NCBI RefSeq assembly: GCF_023757625.1
Contig: NZ_JALGBZ010000002.1
Coordinates: 620,001 to 684,000, forward strand
Source: Halomonas sp. S3-1-1
GTDB taxonomy: Bacteria; Pseudomonadota; Gammaproteobacteria; Pseudomonadales; Halomonadaceae
Direction: 5' to 3'
Length of the DNA: 64,000 bases
Made by a program: the position numbers and the translations under genes. Each line of letters begins with the position of its first letter. Position 1 is the stretch's first letter. Shown here one piece after another: positions 8,834-17,996 of the stretch. Under the pieces are notes generated by a model. That model saw only the letters and a list, made by a program, of their open reading frames with translations. It searched no databases and was not told the DNA's origin.

Positions 8834-9990
8834 TGGACGCGCCGTTTTCCAATGCTGACCACGTGCACATGGCCCGCGCCATTGCACTGGCCAAAAAGGG
8901 GCTTTACACCACCGACCCCAACCCGCGGGTCGGCTGTGTGATCGTTCAAAGCAATGACGAACACGGCCGCGTCGTCGGTGAAGGCTTTCACGAGCGCGCC
9001 GGCGAACCCCACGCCGAGGTGCACGCGCTTAACGCCGCGGGCGACAACGCCCGCGGCGCGACGGCCTTCGTGACGCTTGAGCCCTGTTCGCATACCGGGC
9101 GCACCGGACCCTGCGCCGAGGCGCTGGTCGATGCCGGCGTGGCGCGCGTGGTGGTCGCCATGGTCGATCCCAATCCTAGAGTGGCCGGGCGGGGTATCGA
9201 GCGCTTGAAAGCGGCGGGCATTCGGGTCGAGGTTGGGCTTTTGGAGGCGGACGCCCGCGCGCTCAACCCAGGGTTCGTCTCGCGCATGGAGCGCGGCACG
9301 CCCTTCGTGCGCCTGAAAATGGCGATGAGCCTGGACGGGCGCACCGCCATGGGCTCTGGTGAATCGCAGTGGATCACCGGGCCCGAGGCGCGGCGGCAGG
9401 TACAGCGGCTGCGCGCACGCTCGAGCGCCATTTTGAGCGGTGTCGAGTCGATCATTCTGGACGATGCTCGCCTAACGGTTCGCGCCGAGCAGCTGGGCCT
9501 GGACAACGCCGAGACGGTCGTGGCCCGCCAGCCGCTTCGCGTGATCATGGACTCCACGCTTCGCTTGCCGCTGGCCGCGGCCTGCCTGCAGGAGCCGGGC
9601 CAGACGCTGGTGATCACCACCGAGGCGCACTCTGATGAGAAGCGCCAGAAACTCGAAGCGGCGGGGGCGCGAATTCACGTCATGCCCGCCGTCAAGGCGG
9701 GGCGGGTGTCGCTCTCCGATATGCTCAGCTTTTTATCGAGCGAGTATGATGTCAACGAAGTGTTGGTCGAAACCGGCGCGACCCTGGCCGGCGCCCTGCT
9801 CGACGCAGCGCTCATCGACGAGCTGCAGCTATTTGTCGCGCCGACGCTTTTAGGAGGAGAGGCGCGGCCGCTTTTCGCTCTTCAGGGCTTGAGCGAAATG
9901 GCGGACCAAAAGCGCCTCGATATTCAGGATATTCGCGCGGTCGGCAGTGATTGGCGCATCATCGCCACGCCCCGCGCGGTGGCGTCTTAA
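8833..9990 (+). CDS. ribD: Bifunctional riboflavin deaminase/reductase RibD
   Basis: A 385-residue cytoplasmic enzyme carrying out the second and third steps of riboflavin synthesis: deamination of the pyrimidine intermediate and NADPH-dependent reduction of its ribose. The N-terminal deaminase domain shows the zinc ligands HAEVHAL and EPCSHTGRTGPC. The C-terminal DHFR-like reductase domain begins near FVRLKMAMSLDGR. The start codon overlaps the nrdR stop. It is followed by a 130-bp gap and then ribB. Confidence 0.96.
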   Translation: MDAPFSNADHVHMARAIALAKKGLYTTDPNPRVGCVIVQSNDEHGRVVGEGFHERAGEPHAEVHALNAAGDNARGATAFVTLEPCSHTGRTGPCAEALVDAGVARVVVAMVDPNPRVAGRGIERLKAAGIRVEVGLLEADARALNPGFVSRMERGTPFVRLKMAMSLDGRTAMGSGESQWITGPEARRQVQRLRARSSAILSGVESIILDDARLTVRAEQLGLDNAETVVARQPLRVIMDSTLRLPLAAACLQEPGQTLVITTEAHSDEKRQKLEAAGARIHVMPAVKAGRVSLSDMLSFLSSEYDVNEVLVETGATLAGALLDAALIDELQLFVAPTLLGGEARPLFALQGLSEMADQKRLDIQDIRAVGSDWRIIATPRAVAS

Positions 9991-10120
9991 ACGCGTAATT
10001 TTAGAGAACGTTACATGCGCAGGCCAAGGCCCCCGCGCGCTAAATCTGGCGCGCCGGGGCCAGCCACGGTACCCTGCGCGCAACATCGCACGACGGTGCG
10101 GCTACTTTACGGGAGTTTCC

Positions 10121-11278
10121 ATGGTGCAACCCTCTTTTGATGGTTTGTCCCCGATCAGCGAGCTGGTCGAGGATATCCGCCAGGGTAAGATGGTGATCCT
10201 CATGGATGATGAGGATCGCGAAAACGAAGGCGATATCATCATGGCGGCAGAGAAGGTTCAGGCCGAGCATATCAACTTCATGGCGCGCCACGCCTGCGGG
10301 TTGATCTGCATGCCGATGACGCGTGAGCGCTGCGAGCGGCTGAACCTGCCGCTGATGGTGGGTAACAACGGCTCCGGGTTTGGCACCAAGTTCACGCTCT
10401 CGATCGAGGCGCGGGAAGGGGTCACCACCGGTATCTCTGCCGCCGACCGCGCGCGCACCGTGCAGGCTGCCGCCGCGCCCAACGCCCGCGCGGCGGATAT
10501 CGTTCAGCCCGGCCACATCTTTCCGCTGATGGCCGAGCCCGGCGGCGTGCTGCGCCGGGCGGGTCACACCGAAGCCGCCTGCGATCTGGCCGCGCTCGCC
10601 GGGTGCGACCCGAGCGGAGTGATCTGCGAGATCATGAACGACGATGGCAGCATGGCGCGCCGCCTGGAACTCGAGGTGTTCGCCAAGGCTCACGGGATCA
10701 AAATGGGCACCATCGCCGAGCTCATTCACTACCGCATGGTCAACGAGCAGACCGTCGATCTGGTCGAAACCACTCAAGTGGCGACCGCTCACGGCCCGCT
10801 GGCGCTGCACGTGTTTCGCGACCGGTTGCAGGGCGGCCACCACCTGGCGCTGGTGAAAGGGCGCCCATCCCCGGAAACCACGACGACGGTGCGCGTTCAC
10901 CTGGAAGATACGCTCAGAGACGTGCTGGGGCTCAAGCACGAGGCCTCTTCGCGCTGGCACGCCCACCGGGCGCTCGAGGAGATCGCGGCGGCCGAGGCCG
11001 GCGTGCTGGTGCTGATCGACGAGGGCCACCCGGCCCAGGGTTTGAAAGATCAACTGGATGTCTTTTTGGGTCGCGTGCAGCCGCCGCGCACCAGCGACTC
11101 CGACGGCTCCGGCAACTATTTGACCATAGGCACCGGGTCGCAGATTCTGCGCCATCTGGGCGTCGGCAAAATGCGCCTTTTGAGCTCGCCGTGGAAGTTT
11201 TCAGCGCTGTCGGGGTTCGACCTGGAAGTGGTCGAGCTGGTGAGCCCCGACAGCAGCACCGATTCAGCGTCCGAGTGA
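10121..11278 (+). CDS. ribB: 3,4-dihydroxy-2-butanone 4-phosphate synthase with degenerate GTP cyclohydrolase II domain (RibBX)
   Basis: A 385-residue protein. Residues 1 to about 205 are a complete RibB domain ([10 protein letters not shown] metal/substrate loop, GHTEAACDL), making dihydroxybutanone phosphate from ribulose-5-phosphate. The C-terminal ~180 residues align with RibA but contain no cysteine at all; the zinc-binding cysteines of GTP cyclohydrolase II are absent ([12 protein letters not shown] where RibA has RVHSECLTGD-like sequence). Cyclohydrolase activity is therefore not expected, and a separate ribA must exist elsewhere. The ATG at 10121 is preceded by GGGAG; the frame is open upstream to 9947 but without a good site. 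The 5' gap lacks an FMN riboswitch that I can recognise. Confidence 0.9.
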   Translation: MVQPSFDGLSPISELVEDIRQGKMVILMDDEDRENEGDIIMAAEKVQAEHINFMARHACGLICMPMTRERCERLNLPLMVGNNGSGFGTKFTLSIEAREGVTTGISAADRARTVQAAAAPNARAADIVQPGHIFPLMAEPGGVLRRAGHTEAACDLAALAGCDPSGVICEIMNDDGSMARRLELEVFAKAHGIKMGTIAELIHYRMVNEQTVDLVETTQVATAHGPLALHVFRDRLQGGHHLALVKGRPSPETTTTVRVHLEDTLRDVLGLKHEASSRWHAHRALEEIAAAEAGVLVLIDEGHPAQGLKDQLDVFLGRVQPPRTSDSDGSGNYLTIGTGSQILRHLGVGKMRLLSSPWKFSALSGFDLEVVELVSPDSSTDSASE

Positions 11279-11315
11279 GACGTCCTGATACGCTTATTGA
11301 GTAGGATGAAAGAAG

Positions 11316-11801
11316 ATGCAATCCCTTATGCAAGTTGAAGGCAGCTTCGTCGATGTCGACGGGCGCTACGTAATCGTCGTTGGGCGGTTCAACCATCACG
11401 TGGTCGACAGCCTCGTCGAAGGCGCGGTCGATAGCCTGACGCGTCACGGTGTCGATGCCGACAATATCCATATTGTCCACGTGCCCGGCGCTTGGGAGCT
11501 TCCGCTGGCGGTCAAGCGCGTGCTCAAGACCATGAAGCCCGAGGCGGTCATCGCGCTGGGCGCGGTGATTCGTGGCGGCACGCCGCACTTCGAGTACGTG
11601 GCTGGCGGCTGCAATACGGCCATCAACCACCTGCAGCTCGAATTCGATACGCCGGTAGCCAACGGCGTATTGACCGTGGAGTCCATAGAGCAGGCGATCG
11701 AGCGCGCCGGTACCAAGGCGGGCAATAAGGGCACCGAAGCCGCGATGGCCGCCATGGAAATGGTCTCGCTCTTGCGTGCTCTGCCCGGAGACGACTCATG
11801 A
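11316..11801 (+). CDS. ribH: 6,7-dimethyl-8-ribityllumazine synthase
   Basis: A 161-residue lumazine synthase that condenses the RibB and RibD products to lumazine, the precursor of riboflavin. Typical motifs are [15 protein letters not shown] near the N-terminus, HVPGAWELP and [16 protein letters not shown]. It lies 37 bp after ribB. Its stop overlaps the nusB start (ATGA), so ribH and nusB are coupled. Length is normal for the icosahedral or pentameric type. Confidence 0.96.
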   Translation: MQSLMQVEGSFVDVDGRYVIVVGRFNHHVVDSLVEGAVDSLTRHGVDADNIHIVHVPGAWELPLAVKRVLKTMKPEAVIALGAVIRGGTPHFEYVAGGCNTAINHLQLEFDTPVANGVLTVESIEQAIERAGTKAGNKGTEAAMAAMEMVSLLRALPGDDS

Positions 11802-12301
11802 GCGAGCGTCCGGAGCGTAAGCAAAGCGCCGCCCAACAGGCCCGTCGCGCCGCGCGCGAACTGGCCGTTCAAGCGCTTTATCAGTGGGACATGACCGGCA
11901 AGTCCGCCACCACCGTCGAGGCGGAGTTTAGAAGCCAGCTCGCCGACGACGACCTGGAAGACCACGAAAACTGGGTCAAAGTGATGGAGATCGCCGACAA
12001 GGCGCTGTTCCATACGCTATTGCACGAAACCGTGCGCCACAAGTCCGAGCTCGACCGCGAAATCGCCCCGCTCTTGGACCGCCGGCTGGAAGATCTCGAC
12101 ACGGTGGAACTGGCCATTCTGCGCCTGGGCGCGTATGAGCTCGCCAAGCGCCCGGAAGTGCCTTACCGCGTGGCGATCAACGAAGGCGTGGAGCTTGCCA
12201 AGTCCTTCGGCGCGACCGACGGCCACAAGTACGTCAACGGCATCCTCGATAAGCTGGCTAATCGCTTACGCAGTGCCGAGGTCAGCGCTCGCCGCCTGTA
12301 A
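11798..12301 (+). CDS. nusB: Transcription antitermination factor NusB
   Basis: A 167-residue all-helical RNA-binding protein that, with NusE (S10), binds boxA RNA and supports antitermination of rRNA operons. An N-terminal arginine-rich segment ([18 protein letters not shown]) and the C-terminal conserved [16 protein letters not shown] are clear. The ATG overlaps the ribH stop by four bases. Position between ribH and thiL matches Pseudomonas and E. coli. Confidence 0.96.
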   Translation: MSERPERKQSAAQQARRAARELAVQALYQWDMTGKSATTVEAEFRSQLADDDLEDHENWVKVMEIADKALFHTLLHETVRHKSELDREIAPLLDRRLEDLDTVELAILRLGAYELAKRPEVPYRVAINEGVELAKSFGATDGHKYVNGILDKLANRLRSAEVSARRL

Positions 12302-12334
12302 GGCGCAGCGCTTGAATTGCGTTAAGGGGCCATT

Positions 12335-13309
12335 GTGTTTGGCGAATTCGAACTCATTGAACGGTTTCTAAAGCCTGCGCCCGCCGCGCTCGATCGCGGC
12401 GTGGCGCTGGGCGGCGGCGACGATGCGGCGCTTTTGATCCCGCAGGCGGGCTTTGAACTCGCGGTAAGCGTGGACACCTCGAACGCGGACGTTCATTTCC
12501 CGTCCGAGGCTCCCGCAAGGGCCGTCGGCCATCGCGCGCTAGCGGTGGCCTTGAGCGATTTGGCCGCGATGGGCGCGCGTTCTCGCTGGTGCTTGATGGC
12601 GTTGACTCACCCAAGCGATGCGTTTGAAGACGAAGCCGCCGCCGCGCGCTGGTTTGAGGACTTTGGCGGCGGCTTTCACGCGCTTTGCGAGCGCCACCAG
12701 ACGGCGCTGGCGGGCGGGGACGTGACCCGCGGGCCGCTTGGCATCAGTGTGACCGTGATGGGCGAGGTGCCCAAAGGCCAGGCGCTCACCCGCGCCGGCG
12801 CCCGCCCGGGTGACCTGATCGCCGTGACCGGGGCGCTTGGCGGCGGTGCCGGGGGGCTTACGCTTTGGCAGCGCGGTGAGCGCGACCTGGCGCACCCGCT
12901 GCTAACGCGCTACCTGCTGCCCGAGCCTCGGCTCGAGGCAGGTGTTGCGCTGCGCGGCATCGCAAGTGCGGCGCTGGATATTTCCGATGGGCTGCTGGCG
13001 GATCTCGGCCATTTGCGCCAAGCATCCAACGTCGGCGCCGAGCTCGATATGGATGCGCTGCCTGTCGCTCAAGGCCTGATCGAGGCACTTGGCGAGTATG
13101 ATGCGCAGGCCGCCATGCTTGGCGGCGGCGACGACTACGAGCTTCTGGTGACGCTGGCGCCCGGTGAGCTTGAAAAGGCGCGGCAGGTGCTGGCGGAGTT
13201 AGGGCTTGCGCTTTCTGTGATCGGGCGCTGCTGCGAGGCGCCGGGCGTTCAAGGGGTGCCGGCTGAGGCGGCCCAGGGCTGGCAGCATTTTCACCGGGGG
13301 CAGTCATGA
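12335..13309 (+). CDS. thiL: Thiamine-monophosphate kinase
   Basis: A 324-residue AIR-synthase-fold kinase that phosphorylates thiamine phosphate to thiamine diphosphate. Motifs: N-terminal GGGDDAALL, the metal-binding SVDTSNADVHFP and LDISDGLLADLGH. It starts with GTG at 12335, with AAGGGG about 8 bases upstream. The 33-bp gap after nusB and overlap with pgpA (ATG 13306 inside the thiL end) mark one operon. Confidence 0.95.
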   Translation: MFGEFELIERFLKPAPAALDRGVALGGGDDAALLIPQAGFELAVSVDTSNADVHFPSEAPARAVGHRALAVALSDLAAMGARSRWCLMALTHPSDAFEDEAAAARWFEDFGGGFHALCERHQTALAGGDVTRGPLGISVTVMGEVPKGQALTRAGARPGDLIAVTGALGGGAGGLTLWQRGERDLAHPLLTRYLLPEPRLEAGVALRGIASAALDISDGLLADLGHLRQASNVGAELDMDALPVAQGLIEALGEYDAQAAMLGGGDDYELLVTLAPGELEKARQVLAELGLALSVIGRCCEAPGVQGVPAEAAQGWQHFHRGQS

Positions 13310-13779
13310 TCAAGGCTCCGTCGAGCGTCTGGCGACGCCCCACGCACTTTTTCGCCTTCGGCCTTGGCAGCGGCATGGTGCCCTGGGCGCCGGGTACCTT
13401 CGGCACGCTGGCGGCCATTCCGTTTTACTGGATCATGGCGGATCTGCCGCTGGGCTGGTATCTGAGCATAGTGCTGGTCGCCTTCATCGTGGGCGTCTGG
13501 CTGTGCGACAAGACCTCTCACGATCTGGGCGTTCACGACCACTCCGGCATCGTCTGGGACGAGTTCGTCGGCTACTGGATCACCATGGCGGCGGTGCCGT
13601 TCTCCTGGGAGGCGGCGCTTTGGGGGTTCATCGTGTTTCGTATCTTCGATGTATTTAAACCCTGGCCGATCCGCTGGGCCGACCGGCGCGTCGCCGGCGG
13701 CTTTGGCATCATGATCGACGACGTCATGGCCGGCATTTACGCTTGGAGCACCATGCACCTGTGGTTCTGGCTGCACTAG
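13306..13779 (+). CDS. pgpA: Phosphatidylglycerophosphatase A
   Basis: A 157-residue inner-membrane phosphatase that converts phosphatidylglycerol phosphate to phosphatidylglycerol. It has the conserved GLGSGMVPWAPGTFGT loop near the N-terminus, several hydrophobic segments, and the acidic motif VWDEFVGYW followed by FRIFDVFKPWP. It overlaps thiL by four bases and ends the rib-nus-thi-pgp operon. The following 216 bp (13780-13995) show no further gene. Confidence 0.95.
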   Translation: MIKAPSSVWRRPTHFFAFGLGSGMVPWAPGTFGTLAAIPFYWIMADLPLGWYLSIVLVAFIVGVWLCDKTSHDLGVHDHSGIVWDEFVGYWITMAAVPFSWEAALWGFIVFRIFDVFKPWPIRWADRRVAGGFGIMIDDVMAGIYAWSTMHLWFWLH

Positions 13780-13995
13780 GCCAAGCCTTGGTCTTTCACA
13801 TCGATGTCATGGGGCGGTATTACGCTTTTAAGCGTCGCGTTCAGGGTGATGCGTTTGGCCTTGGCGTGTAAAAGCAATAAGGTGATTACCTAAAGCAGCG
13901 CGTAATAAAAGCAACAAGCAATAAAACAGCACGGTGACGCAGCGGCCCGGCAATTTGGAAGAGGGCGCCTGATTTCGGCTATCCAGGGAGATGGC

Positions 13996-15252
13996 ATGCG
14001 CAAGGAACGTCTTATTGTCCCGATCATCGTCGTGGCGGCGCTCGTTTGGGCCGTTGCGCAGTTGATCTCGAGCGTTCTGTTCGAGCGCAGCCTAAGCCAG
14101 GCGTTGGAGGATTTGGAAGCGCGCGGCGAGTGGCGCGTAAGCCGCCCCGAGAGCAGCCCCGGGTGGCTCTCCTCCCAGGGGCGGCTTTTGCTGTCGCCGC
14201 TGCTCGGCCGGCCCTGGCAGTTGGAAGTCACTTATGATGCCCGTCACGGGCTTTTGAGCACCGACGTTCAGGGCACGTTGGTGCCGCGCCTTGGAAGCGC
14301 GTTGCAAAAGGCGGTGGGTGAGGTCTCGGCGCTGTCGCTGCCGCGCTGGCAGGGGCGCTACCACACGCTGAGTGGCAAGAGCGAATTGCGCCTGGCGCTG
14401 GCGCCGTTCGTCATTCAGCAAAGCGGGCGCGAGCTCGACGTGCGCGGCGCGCGCCTGCGTCTGGAGGGAGTATTCGGCGACTGGCGCCTTCGCGCGCTGT
14501 TCGATCAGCTCACGCTGAGCGACGGGCCGGCCTACCTGCGCTTTGGCCCGACCGTGCTCGAAAGCCGCTACACCTATATCGAAGACGCCTACCACTTCGC
14601 CCAGCGCGATCATCTTACCGTCGAATCCACCACGCTCTCTTACCCGGGGTACGAGATCACCGTTGCCTCTACCGACGTGCAAAGCCAGATGGTATTGGAT
14701 GAAAGCGAGCTGCGCCTGAAAGGGCGGCTGGCGCTGGGAAATGTGCACGTACCCAGCGAAGCGCCGGATACGCCGCTTGTGAGCGGCGAGATCGAGGCGG
14801 AGCTTTCAAGGCTCAACGCCGACGCGGTGCGCCAGATCATCCGCCGCCTGCGTCAGGAAGCCGCCTGGGGCGACCCGGAGCGGCCGATGGCCGAAGGCGT
14901 CATGGCGCGTTTGGAGCCGGAAGTACTCTCGCTTCTAAGCGACTCCCCACGCCTTGACGTGACTCGCATCCAGCTCGAAAGCCCGCTGCTGGGTATCGAC
15001 GTCGCCGCCGACGGCGCGCTCTTTTTCGACGGCCGCCGCCTCGATGCGCTCAGTCTCGAGGATCTAAGCGATGCCAAAACGCGCTGGCGCTGGCGCGACC
15101 GGCTCGATGGGGATTTCGTCTGGTACGACGCGCCCACGGTTGCCGCCCTGTGGCTAGGCCTGCCGCTGGGCACCCAGGAGCTGCAGTTCGACGTCATTCG
15201 CGGCAGCTGGCGGGTCAACGGGCGCCCGCTGCCCGAGCTATTGCCCCAGTAG
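13996..15252 (+). CDS. DUF945 (YdgA-like) family protein
   Basis: A 418-residue protein with an N-terminal membrane anchor or uncleaved signal (RLIVPIIVVAALVWAVAQL, about residues 5-23), followed by a beta-rich region likely exposed to the periplasm. Its layout and the spaced pattern (LEDLEARG..., SRPESSPGWLSSQGRL, then repeated beta-strand segments) match the DUF945/YdgA family, whose function is not established. It is not in an obvious operon: 216 bp separate it from pgpA and 141 bp from lon. I do not assign a function. Confidence 0.75.
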   Translation: MRKERLIVPIIVVAALVWAVAQLISSVLFERSLSQALEDLEARGEWRVSRPESSPGWLSSQGRLLLSPLLGRPWQLEVTYDARHGLLSTDVQGTLVPRLGSALQKAVGEVSALSLPRWQGRYHTLSGKSELRLALAPFVIQQSGRELDVRGARLRLEGVFGDWRLRALFDQLTLSDGPAYLRFGPTVLESRYTYIEDAYHFAQRDHLTVESTTLSYPGYEITVASTDVQSQMVLDESELRLKGRLALGNVHVPSEAPDTPLVSGEIEAELSRLNADAVRQIIRRLRQEAAWGDPERPMAEGVMARLEPEVLSLLSDSPRLDVTRIQLESPLLGIDVAADGALFFDGRRLDALSLEDLSDAKTRWRWRDRLDGDFVWYDAPTVAALWLGLPLGTQELQFDVIRGSWRVNGRPLPELLPQ

Positions 15253-15314
15253 CGCGCCCTGCGCTGACCGGCGCGGGGGCGCCTCTCGAGCGATACGGTT
15301 ATCTGCCCAAAGGG

Positions 15315-15341
15315 TTGAAGTTTCCCCGCGCTGCCCACATT
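15315..15341 (+). promoter_or_regulatory. Possible sigma-32 (heat-shock) promoter before lon
   Basis: TTGAAG at 15315-15320 and CCCACATT at 15334-15341 are separated by 13 bp, resembling the CTTGAA / CCCCATnT pattern of RpoH promoters with one shift in the -10. It lies 53 bp before the lon start. The match is imperfect; the call is supported mainly by lon being a common RpoH target. Confidence 0.35.
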
Positions 15342-15393
15342 CCATTGAAAATGCAAGACGGCGCAGCCGTCAGTCTCAGTCGATGGAGGGCGC

Positions 15394-17847
15394 ATGAGCG
15401 ACCAGGATCATGAACACGATAACGATTCACCCGTTTGGTTGACCGACGAAGACGTCGCCGATGACGATACCGCCCAAAACGATGAGCATCGCTCCGACGG
15501 CGAGCGGGTTCATTCGCTCGTTTCAGCAAGCGACATGCTCCCGGAGCGCATCTATCTGCTCCCGATCCATAACCGCCCCTTCTTTCCCGCTCAGGTGCAG
15601 CCGCTGGTCATCAACAAGGACCGCTGGGAAGAGACCATGCGCCGGGTCGGTAATACACCGCACCACACGCTGGGCGTCGCTTTCGTAGGCGAGCAGGGCA
15701 TCGATTCGCTCACCGAAGGCGACTTTCCCGCCATCGGCACTGCGGTCAAGGTGCACAAGCTCAAAAGCGAAGATCAGCAGATCCAGTTCATCGCCCAAGG
15801 CGTACGCCGCTTCAAGATCCAGCGCTGGCTCTCGAAAGAGCCGCCGTATCTGGTCGAGGTGAGCTATCCCAAGGAGCCGGTCGACGCCGAGGACGAAGAG
15901 ACGCGCGCCTACGCCATGGCGATCATCAACGGCATCAAGGAACTGCTGCCGATCAACCCGCTTTACGGCGAGGAGCTCAAGCACTACCTCAACCGCTTTA
16001 GTCCCAACCAGCCGGGACCGCTAACCGACTTTGCCGCGGCGATCACCTCGGCTAAGGGCCCGGAGTTACAGGACGCGCTGGCGACCCTGCCGGTAGCGGA
16101 TCGCATGCACAAGGTGCTGCCGCTTCTGCGCAAGGAGATCGATGTCGCCAAGCTGCAAAGCGAGATCAGCGAGCAGGTCAACGCGCAGATGCAGGAGCGC
16201 CAGCGCGAGTTCTTTTTGCGCGAGCAGCTCAAGGTCATTCAGCGCGAGCTGGGCATCTCCAAGGGCGACCGGGAAAACGATGTCGATACCTTCCGCGAAC
16301 GCTTGAAAGCGCTCAAGGTGCCCGAGCGCGTCCAGGGGCGTATCGACGACGAGCTCGACAAGCTCAGCGTGCTGGAAACCGGCTCGCCGGAGTACGGCAC
16401 CACCCGCAACTACCTCGACTGGCTGACCTCGCTCCCCTGGGGCATCACCAGCGAAGACAAGCTGGACTTGAACCATGCCCGTCAGGTGCTCGATCGCGAC
16501 CACGACGGGCTTGGGGATGTTAAAGAGCGCATCGTCGAGTTTCTCGCCGAAGGTACCTTCAAGGGCGATGTAGGCGGCTCGATCGTGCTGCTGGTCGGCC
16601 CGCCCGGGGTGGGCAAGACCTCTGTGGGCCGCTCGATCGCCGAGGCGTTGGGGCGCAAATTCTATCGCTTCTCTGTCGGCGGTATGCGCGACGAAGCCGA
16701 GATCAAGGGCCACCGGCGTACCTATGTCGGCGCGATGCCGGGCAAACTCGTGCAAGCCTTCAAGGAGGTCGAGGTCGAGAACCCGGTAATCATGCTCGAC
16801 GAGATCGACAAGCTCGGACAGTCCTTCCAGGGCGATCCGGCCTCGGCGCTTCTGGAAGTGCTCGACCCGGAGCAGAACGTCGATTTTCTCGACCACTACC
16901 TCGACGTGCGCATGGATCTTTCGAAAGTGCTGTTCGTTTGCACCGCCAATACGCTGGATTCGATTCCGGGGCCGCTGCTGGACCGCATGGAGCAGATTCG
17001 CCTGTCCGGCTATATCGCCGAAGAGAAGATGGACATTGCCAAGCACCACCTGTGGCCGAAGCTTCTCGAGCGTAACAAGCTGCCGAAAAAGCGCATCAAC
17101 CTGACCGACGCCGCGCTCAAGCAGGTGATCGAAGGCTACGCCCGCGAAGCCGGGGTGCGCCAGCTCGAAAAGCAGCTTCATCGCATCGTGCGTAAATCGA
17201 CGGTGAAGCTTCTGGAGTCGCCGGAAGAGACGGTGAAGATTTCGGTCAAGAACCTCGAGGAGTTTCTCGGCGCGCCGCTGTTCCGTAAGGAGAAGGTACT
17301 CAAGGGTCAGGGCGTGGTGACGGGCCTTGCCTGGACTTCCATGGGCGGGGCGACGCTGCCGATCGAGGCGGGCAAGGTGCATTCGCTGGACCGCGGCTTC
17401 AAGCTGACCGGAAAGCTTGGCGATGTGATGCAGGAGTCGGCCAACATCGCCTACAGCTACACGCTGGGGCATTTGAAGGAGTACGGTGCCGACCCCGAGT
17501 TCTTCGACAAGGCGTTCGTACACCTGCACGTGCCGGAAGGGGCGACTCCGAAGGACGGGCCGTCTGCCGGCGTGACCATGACCACCGCGCTCTTGTCGCT
17601 AGCCACTAACAAAGCAATCGATCGGCCCTTGGCGATGACCGGCGAGCTCACGCTGACCGGGCAGGTGCTGCCGGTGGGCGGCATTCGCGAGAAAGTGATC
17701 GCCGCGCGGCGCAGTGATATCTTCGAGGTGATCCTGCCTGAGCCCAACCGTCGCGATTACGACGAGCTGCCGGACTACCTGAAAGAGGGCATGACCGTCC
17801 ACTTCGCCAATCGCTATAAGGATGTGGCCAATATCGTCTTCAAGTAG
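15394..17847 (+). CDS. lon: ATP-dependent Lon protease
   Basis: An 817-residue LonA-type protease that unfolds and degrades damaged or regulatory proteins in the cytoplasm. It has an acidic N-terminal extension of about 40 residues, the LON substrate-binding domain (from about residue 50), an AAA+ module with Walker A GPPGVGKT at 402-409 and Walker B VIMLDEID, and a C-terminal protease domain. The catalytic dyad is S724 (PKDGPSAG) and K767 (GGIREKV), 43 residues apart as in E. coli Lon. It is not next to clpX or hupB, the usual context of the main lon gene, so it may be a second Lon paralogue. It ends in a terminator at 17881. Confidence 0.95.
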   Translation: MSDQDHEHDNDSPVWLTDEDVADDDTAQNDEHRSDGERVHSLVSASDMLPERIYLLPIHNRPFFPAQVQPLVINKDRWEETMRRVGNTPHHTLGVAFVGEQGIDSLTEGDFPAIGTAVKVHKLKSEDQQIQFIAQGVRRFKIQRWLSKEPPYLVEVSYPKEPVDAEDEETRAYAMAIINGIKELLPINPLYGEELKHYLNRFSPNQPGPLTDFAAAITSAKGPELQDALATLPVADRMHKVLPLLRKEIDVAKLQSEISEQVNAQMQERQREFFLREQLKVIQRELGISKGDRENDVDTFRERLKALKVPERVQGRIDDELDKLSVLETGSPEYGTTRNYLDWLTSLPWGITSEDKLDLNHARQVLDRDHDGLGDVKERIVEFLAEGTFKGDVGGSIVLLVGPPGVGKTSVGRSIAEALGRKFYRFSVGGMRDEAEIKGHRRTYVGAMPGKLVQAFKEVEVENPVIMLDEIDKLGQSFQGDPASALLEVLDPEQNVDFLDHYLDVRMDLSKVLFVCTANTLDSIPGPLLDRMEQIRLSGYIAEEKMDIAKHHLWPKLLERNKLPKKRINLTDAALKQVIEGYAREAGVRQLEKQLHRIVRKSTVKLLESPEETVKISVKNLEEFLGAPLFRKEKVLKGQGVVTGLAWTSMGGATLPIEAGKVHSLDRGFKLTGKLGDVMQESANIAYSYTLGHLKEYGADPEFFDKAFVHLHVPEGATPKDGPSAGVTMTTALLSLATNKAIDRPLAMTGELTLTGQVLPVGGIREKVIAARRSDIFEVILPEPNRRDYDELPDYLKEGMTVHFANRYKDVANIVFK

Positions 17848-17880
17848 ATAGCGACAGAACGTTAGTCTGATAATTTTAAT

Positions 17881-17914
17881 GCGCCACTCTCATCAAAAAG
17901 GGTGGCGTTTTTTA
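17881..17914 (+). terminator. Rho-independent terminator of lon
   Basis: CGCCACTC pairs with GGGTGGCG (one G-T pair) around a loop of about 11 nt and is followed by six T. It begins 34 bp after the lon stop codon. Confidence 0.8.
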
Positions 17915-17996
17915 TGCCTATTCGGCGAATTAAATTTTGGTGGGATCAGGATAATGGCGCAAACCTCACTTTAATAATTGTTGACGGGACCCCAAG

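Noticed and set aside
9991-10120. Gap before ribB checked for an FMN riboswitch or ribE remnant
   Set aside because: None of the conserved FMN-riboswitch segments is visible and no frame resembles riboflavin synthase; only an imperfect GC-rich dyad near 10030 is present.
16066-17529. 487-codon antisense open frame inside lon
   Set aside because: It is a shadow of a GC-rich coding strand; the protein has no recognisable motif and lon is clearly the gene.
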